This document shows positions 59,801 to 64,000 of a stretch of 64,000 bases of DNA, piece by piece. Below the pieces are notes generated by a model. It did not search any database. It worked only from the letters and a program-made list of their open reading frames with translations, and was not told where the DNA came from. The stretch lies in the NCBI GenBank assembly GCA_026398735.1, contig JAPLSH010000004.1, positions 297,923 to 361,922 of the forward strand. Direction: 5' to 3'. Origin of the DNA: Pseudomonadota bacterium (lineage in GTDB: Bacteria > Pseudomonadota > Gammaproteobacteria > Steroidobacterales > Steroidobacteraceae). A program made the position numbers and the translations under genes. Numbering within the stretch: position 1 is the stretch's first letter; each line of letters begins with the position of its first letter.

Positions 59801-59812
59801 GTTGACCAGAGC

Positions 59813-60361
59813 ATGATCGGCAAACCCAACATCTTCCTTATCGGGCCCATGGGCTCGGGCAAGACCGCAGTCGGACGCCAGCTCGCCCGCATGCTGGGTG
59901 TGCCTTTTCACGACAGCGATGCCGAGGTCGAGCGTCGCGCCGGGGTCGATATTCCCTACATTTTCGAGCAGGAAGGCGAGGCGGGCTTTCGCCAACGCGA
60001 GATAGAGGCTATCGAAGCACTGACCCGGCTTGAGCCGGTGGTGATGGCTACCGGCGGAGGCGCCATTTTGCGCATCGAGAATCGCGATGTGCTCAAGGCG
60101 CGCGGCACAGTGGTGTATCTGGAGACTTCCCTGGCCCAGCAACTGCACCGTGTAGGCAGTGGTCGCGGCCGCCCGCTATTGCGAGACGGTGACACCGCAG
60201 ATCGGTTGCGCACCCTGCGTGCGCAGCGCGAGCCGATCTACCGCGAACTGGCCGATCATGTGGTGCACACCGACCACCGCCGGGTGCTGCGGGTGGCCGG
60301 GCAGATCATGCGTGACATCTGCGGCCGTGAAGTGCCTCCAAGCCCAGAGGATGAGACGTAA
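59813..60361 (+). CDS. aroK: shikimate kinase
   Basis: NIFLIGPMGSGKTAVGRQLARMLGVPFHDSD, MATGGGA. Confidence 0.96.
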   Translation: MIGKPNIFLIGPMGSGKTAVGRQLARMLGVPFHDSDAEVERRAGVDIPYIFEQEGEAGFRQREIEAIEALTRLEPVVMATGGGAILRIENRDVLKARGTVVYLETSLAQQLHRVGSGRGRPLLRDGDTADRLRTLRAQREPIYRELADHVVHTDHRRVLRVAGQIMRDICGREVPPSPEDET

Positions 60362-60401
60362 CGCGCGTAGCCGGTCGCGCGCACCCGTATACTCTGGAGC
60401 C

Positions 60402-61478
60402 ATGCTCCAACTGCACGTAGCACTACCCGGTCGTGCCTATCCGATTCTCATCGGAGAAGGCTTGCTGTCCGACGCTAGCACCTTGTCGCAATATCTGAAC
60501 GCGCAGGACATCCTGCTGGTCAGCAATACCACCGTTGCACCGCTCTATGCGCAGCGCGTGCAGCAGGCTTTGCACGGCCGTCGGGTCCTCGATCTACGGT
60601 TGCCTGACGGCGAGCAACACAAAACACTCGATAACGTCTCGCGCGTGCTCGACGTGCTGGTAGCCAACCGGTTTGGCCGCGATTGCTTGGTCGTCGCCCT
60701 CGGCGGCGGTGTGATCGGCGATCTCACTGGCTTTTCCGCAGCGTGTTACCAGCGCGGTGTGCCCTTTGCCCAACTGCCCACCACATTGCTGGCGCAGGTC
60801 GACTCTTCGGTCGGCGGCAAGACAGGCGTCAACCATCCCGGCGGCAAGAACCTCATCGGCGCGTTCCACCAGCCTTCAGTGGTGGTAGCCGATACCGCCA
60901 CGCTGCGCACTCTCAACCCGCGTGAGTTGCGGGCCGGATTGGCCGAGGTCATCAAATACGCGCTGGTCTTCGATACCGTCTTCATGGACTGGATCGAAGC
61001 CCACCTCGATGAGCTGCTGGCGCTGCAGCCCGAAGCGCTGGCCCATGCCATCTACCGCTCTTGTCAGCTCAAAGCCGAAGTCGTGCTGCGCGACGAGCGC
61101 GAGCAGGGCGAGCGGGCGTTGCTCAACCTCGGTCATACCTTTGGCCATGCCATCGAGACGGCAACTGGCTATACGCAGTGGTTGCACGGCGAGGCGGTCG
61201 CCACCGGCATGCTCATCGCTGCCGATATGTCAGTGCGCATGGGGCTGTTGCCTGCGGCAGACTTTCAGCGCATACAGCAATTGTTGCAGCGCGCCGGCCT
61301 CGATCGTGCGGCGCCGCGCATCGGTGCCCAGCAGGCCATGCATTACATGAGTGTCGACAAGAAGGTCAAAGCCGGCCGCATCCGCTTGGTGCTGCAAGAG
61401 GCGATCGGCCGGGCCCGCTTTACGGCCGACTATCCGGCCGATGCGTTGGCTGCCACGCTGGCATCACACTTCGATTAA
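60402..61478 (+). CDS. aroB: 3-dehydroquinate synthase
   Basis: DGEQHKTL, ALGGGVIGDLTGFSAACYQRGVPFAQLPTTLLAQVDSSVGGKTGVNHPGGKNLIG. Confidence 0.97.
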   Translation: MLQLHVALPGRAYPILIGEGLLSDASTLSQYLNAQDILLVSNTTVAPLYAQRVQQALHGRRVLDLRLPDGEQHKTLDNVSRVLDVLVANRFGRDCLVVALGGGVIGDLTGFSAACYQRGVPFAQLPTTLLAQVDSSVGGKTGVNHPGGKNLIGAFHQPSVVVADTATLRTLNPRELRAGLAEVIKYALVFDTVFMDWIEAHLDELLALQPEALAHAIYRSCQLKAEVVLRDEREQGERALLNLGHTFGHAIETATGYTQWLHGEAVATGMLIAADMSVRMGLLPAADFQRIQQLLQRAGLDRAAPRIGAQQAMHYMSVDKKVKAGRIRLVLQEAIGRARFTADYPADALAATLASHFD

Positions 61479-61481
61479 CCC

Positions 61482-62651
61482 ATGAGCAACGCGACGCACT
61501 CTTCAACACTGGCACCCTGGGCCGAACAGGACGGCCAGTCCCGTGGCCGGCGTTATCCCGAAGCACCGCCGCAGCTGCGCACCGAATATCAGCGCGATCG
61601 CGACCGCATAGTTCATTCCAATGCCTTTCGTCGCCTGGTCTACAAAACCCAGGTGTTCGTCAACCACGAGGGCGATCTGTATCGCACCCGCCTCACGCAC
61701 TCCATGGAAGTGGCGCAGATCGCCCGCTCCATCGCCAGTGTGCTGCGCCTCAATGAGTCGCTAACCGAGGCCATCTGCCTGGCACACGATTTGGGCCATA
61801 CGCCCTTCGGCCATGCCGGCCAGGACGCACTCAACGAATGCATGCGCCCTTATGGTGGCTTTGAGCACAACCTGCAGTCGTTGCGGGTCGTCGACGAGCT
61901 CGAGGAACGCTATGCAGAGTTTCCCGGCCTGAACCTTAGCTATGAGTGCCGCGAGGGCATCCTCAAGCATTGCTCAGCAACCAATGCGCGTTTGCTCGGT
62001 GATGTGGGTGAACGCTTCCTGCAGCGTCGCCAGCCTGGTCTGGAAGCGCAGTTGGCCAATCTTGCCGACGAGATCGCCTACAACAATCACGACGTGGATG
62101 ACGGCCTGCGCTCCGGACTCATTACAGTGGAGCAGCTGCGCGACGTGGATCTGGTGCGCGAGCAACTCGACTATGTGCAAGACCGTTATCCCGGCTTGCA
62201 TCACCGTCGTCTGGTGCATGAAACAGTGCGCCGCATGATCAATCGATTGGTGGTCGATGTGGTGGAGTCCACCACCGCACGCTTGGCAGCGGTGCAGCCG
62301 GCGGACAGCGAAGCAGTGCGCTCACACAGCGAGCCGCTGGTGGCGATGAGCGAGCCGGTGTTTGCGCAGCACCTGCAACTCAAGGCCTTTTTGCGCGACA
62401 ACCTCTACAAACACTATCGCGTACGGCGGATGACGCTCAAAGCGCGCGGTGTTGTGCAGGCTCTGTTCAATGCTTTTTTCAACGATACGCAGCTGATGCC
62501 CGATGAGCACCGCGCCGCAGCGCTGACTCTCGAAGCTCGCAGCGGTCCGGATGGCCGGGCCCGCGCAGTCGCTGACTATGTCGCCGGGATGACTGATCGT
62601 TACGCCATTCTCGAGCACGAGCGCATGTTTATTCCAGGGGAGCGCAGCTAA
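61482..62651 (+). CDS. dgt: deoxyguanosinetriphosphate triphosphohydrolase
   Basis: HD motifs: [34 protein letters not shown]. Confidence 0.95.
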   Translation: MSNATHSSTLAPWAEQDGQSRGRRYPEAPPQLRTEYQRDRDRIVHSNAFRRLVYKTQVFVNHEGDLYRTRLTHSMEVAQIARSIASVLRLNESLTEAICLAHDLGHTPFGHAGQDALNECMRPYGGFEHNLQSLRVVDELEERYAEFPGLNLSYECREGILKHCSATNARLLGDVGERFLQRRQPGLEAQLANLADEIAYNNHDVDDGLRSGLITVEQLRDVDLVREQLDYVQDRYPGLHHRRLVHETVRRMINRLVVDVVESTTARLAAVQPADSEAVRSHSEPLVAMSEPVFAQHLQLKAFLRDNLYKHYRVRRMTLKARGVVQALFNAFFNDTQLMPDEHRAAALTLEARSGPDGRARAVADYVAGMTDRYAILEHERMFIPGERS

Positions 62652-62663
62652 CAGCGCCCACCT

Positions 62664-63542
62664 ATGGACAGTCTGCATATCCATCTGGTCTTGGCGTTTC
62701 GCAAAATACTGCGGCCGCTGCTGCGTCTGTCTATGCGCATTGGTCTTCGCTACGACGAGTTCACCGAGATCGTCAAAGGCGCTTACATCGAAACGGCGGT
62801 ACGCGATGGGCTTGGTACAGATGTGCCGCAGACCCGTGGGCGCATCACTCTGGCCACTGGCTTGCCACGGCGCGAAGTAGACCGGTTCCTCGACGACAAC
62901 TCCTTGCTGCAGCCCGCCCAGTCTTTAAACTCTGTTGTGACCTTGGTGTTGCACATGTGGAGCACCGAGCCGACGTATCTGGGTCCCTACGGCCTGCCAC
63001 TGGAAATCCGCTTCGACAACAACTCCAAGCGGTCTATTGTCGACCTGGTGCGCCGTGCCAGTTCGGTCACCGACCCGCGCGAGGTGGTCGACGCATTGCT
63101 CAAGTCTGGCGCCGTGCTGCTCAACGAGGACGACACTTACCGCGTCGTGGACCGTTCTTTTATGGTCGCCAAGATGATGTCTGCTTCCGGGCTCGAGTTG
63201 TTTGGCAACACGCTGAGTCAGTTGGCGGCCACCTTTGAGCACAACCTGCGTGACACTGGCACCCGGCTGTTGCAGCGCTCGGTCGTGGCCGACCAAGGCT
63301 TGCCTGTCGACCTGATGCCAGAGTTCCAGGATTTTTTGAACAAGCGTGTGCAGCTGATGCTGGTCGAGGTGGACGATTGGATCGGCCGCCGTGTCGGTGT
63401 CGAACACACTGCAGACCGCCCTCGTGTTCCAACTGGCGTCTCGGTGTTTCACTACATTGAGCCCACAGAGAGCCAATTTCCGCCGCTCCCCCTTGTTGAG
63501 GGTGACACCAGCTCTCCCTCGCAAAACAACAGCTTGAGCTGA
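62664..63542 (+). CDS. DUF6502-like uncharacterised protein
   Basis: 292 aa; FRKILRPLLRLSMRIGLRYDEFTEIVKGAYIETA, FNDFSxRSI-like FDNNSKRSIVDLVRRAS pattern; soluble, HTH-like N-terminus. Confidence 0.65.
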   Translation: MDSLHIHLVLAFRKILRPLLRLSMRIGLRYDEFTEIVKGAYIETAVRDGLGTDVPQTRGRITLATGLPRREVDRFLDDNSLLQPAQSLNSVVTLVLHMWSTEPTYLGPYGLPLEIRFDNNSKRSIVDLVRRASSVTDPREVVDALLKSGAVLLNEDDTYRVVDRSFMVAKMMSASGLELFGNTLSQLAATFEHNLRDTGTRLLQRSVVADQGLPVDLMPEFQDFLNKRVQLMLVEVDDWIGRRVGVEHTADRPRVPTGVSVFHYIEPTESQFPPLPLVEGDTSSPSQNNSLS

Positions 63543-63616
63543 GATTCTCTGGCGCTTTCTGCGCAACGCGGCCTTCTTTCTGCTTGCCGCACCCCCGACT
63601 AAGAGCCCCGCCTGCC

Positions 63617-63638
63617 GTTGACCCTGGCCCCGGTCAAC
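63617..63638. promoter_or_regulatory. inverted repeat downstream of DUF6502 gene / upstream of repeat gene
   Basis: GTTGACC-N8-GGTCAAC perfect 7-bp arms. Confidence 0.4.
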
Positions 63639-63644
63639 TCTAAT

Positions 63645-63660
63645 TTCAATCCGAATTGAA
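63645..63660. promoter_or_regulatory. inverted repeat
   Basis: TTCAAT-CCGA-ATTGAA perfect 6-bp arms. Confidence 0.35.
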
Positions 63661-63753
63661 CATATTAAGGATTGGTTGTGACGGGGCGCACAGAATGGCG
63701 CGTCGTCTGTAACCGTCCCCGACAAGAACTCACTTTCAGGGAGCTCGAAGACC

Positions 63754-64000
63754 ATGACGAACAGCATCTCCAATGTAATCAAAGGTTTGACGCTGGCGGT
63801 CACGGTCGCGGTAGTACCCGCCTCGTTCGCCGCGGACAGCGTGCTGGCCAAGCGTTCTGAGGCCGCCCAGCAGGGTGTAACTGGCGCCTCAGCCACTGCG
63901 GCCGGGATCATCGGCTCGGGTGTTGCCGCCACGGGCATCATCGGTTCGGGTGTTGCCGCCACGGGCATCATCGGTTCGGGTGTTGCCGCCGCGGGCATCA
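63754..64000 (+). CDS. secreted protein with GIIGSGVAAT decapeptide repeats, truncated by window end
   Basis: ATG 63754 open to the window end (absent from the ORF track because no stop); signal peptide MTNSISNVIKGLTLAVTVAVVPASFAADS. Confidence 0.7.
   Translation, partial: MTNSISNVIKGLTLAVTVAVVPASFAADSVLAKRSEAAQQGVTGASATAAGIIGSGVAATGIIGSGVAATGIIGSGVAAAGI
63901..64000 (+). repeat. 30-bp in-frame tandem repeat, 3 full units plus a partial unit
   Basis: units at 63901, 63931, 63961 and partial at 63991; units 2 and 3 identical. Confidence 0.9.

Noticed and set aside
63660-63753. GTAACCGTCCCCGAC near 63710 as a third copy of the GTAAAGAAATCCGA element
   Set aside because: Only about 9 of 15 positions match and no -24/-12 promoter was found nearby.
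62925-63998. 357-aa minus-strand ORF with PVAATPEPMM repeats
   Set aside because: It is antisense to the DUF6502-like gene and to the plus-strand decapeptide repeat; the plus reading has a start, signal peptide and clean repeats.
63901-64000. possible CRISPR array
   Set aside because: Units are directly adjacent with no spacers and stay in frame inside a coding sequence.
1-64000. tRNA/rRNA genes, insertion sequences, integrases or prophage genes
   Set aside because: No cloverleaf-like intergenic sequence, transposase motif or phage cassette recognised; the EPS locus has no visible mobility gene or flanking direct repeats.

Overview
The window is a gammaproteobacterial-looking chromosomal segment; that taxonomic guess is inferred from gene content and synteny only. 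It has three parts. (1) 0-20 kb is mostly housekeeping: ctaA/COX15; a pair of tandem secreted paralogs; an SMP-30-like protein; ubiA, recG, ridA, spoT, rpoZ and gmk on the minus strand; a D-2-hydroxyacid dehydrogenase with an apparent signal peptide; a secreted MORN-repeat protein; then yicC, a PP2C phosphatase, rph, rdgB, hemW, rpmE and gltA. (2) 20-48 kb is an exosortase A (XrtA/EpsH)/PEP-CTERM exopolysaccharide locus. It contains one PEP-CTERM substrate gene with a near-consensus sigma-54 promoter, PrsK/PrsR, a PglK-like ABC flippase candidate, four glycosyltransferases, three NodB-type deacetylases, a DegT-like aminotransferase, an ATP-grasp protein, an O-antigen-ligase-like protein, a LMW protein-tyrosine phosphatase, an XrtA-EpsI fusion, PrsT, a Wza-like export protein, a Wzz-like protein, a BY-kinase and a TIGR03016-like outer-membrane protein. 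(3) 48-64 kb holds mrcA with a coupled degenerate nucleotidyltransferase-like protein and a FemAB/GNAT-like protein, pilMNOPQ, a large Ig-like lipoprotein, aroK, aroB, dgt, a DUF6502-like protein, and the start of a secreted decapeptide-repeat gene cut by the window end. The strongest observations are: the sigma-54 promoter with two distal 14-bp direct repeats between the PEP-CTERM gene and prsK; a BY-kinase tyrosine-rich tail whose DNA forms a ladder of seven in-frame ATGs for the next gene; a perfect inverted pair of consensus DnaA boxes between hemW and rpmE; and the secreted NAD-dehydrogenase. No tRNA, rRNA, CRISPR array or IS element was seen. All family names come from reading the translated sequences, not from database searches.
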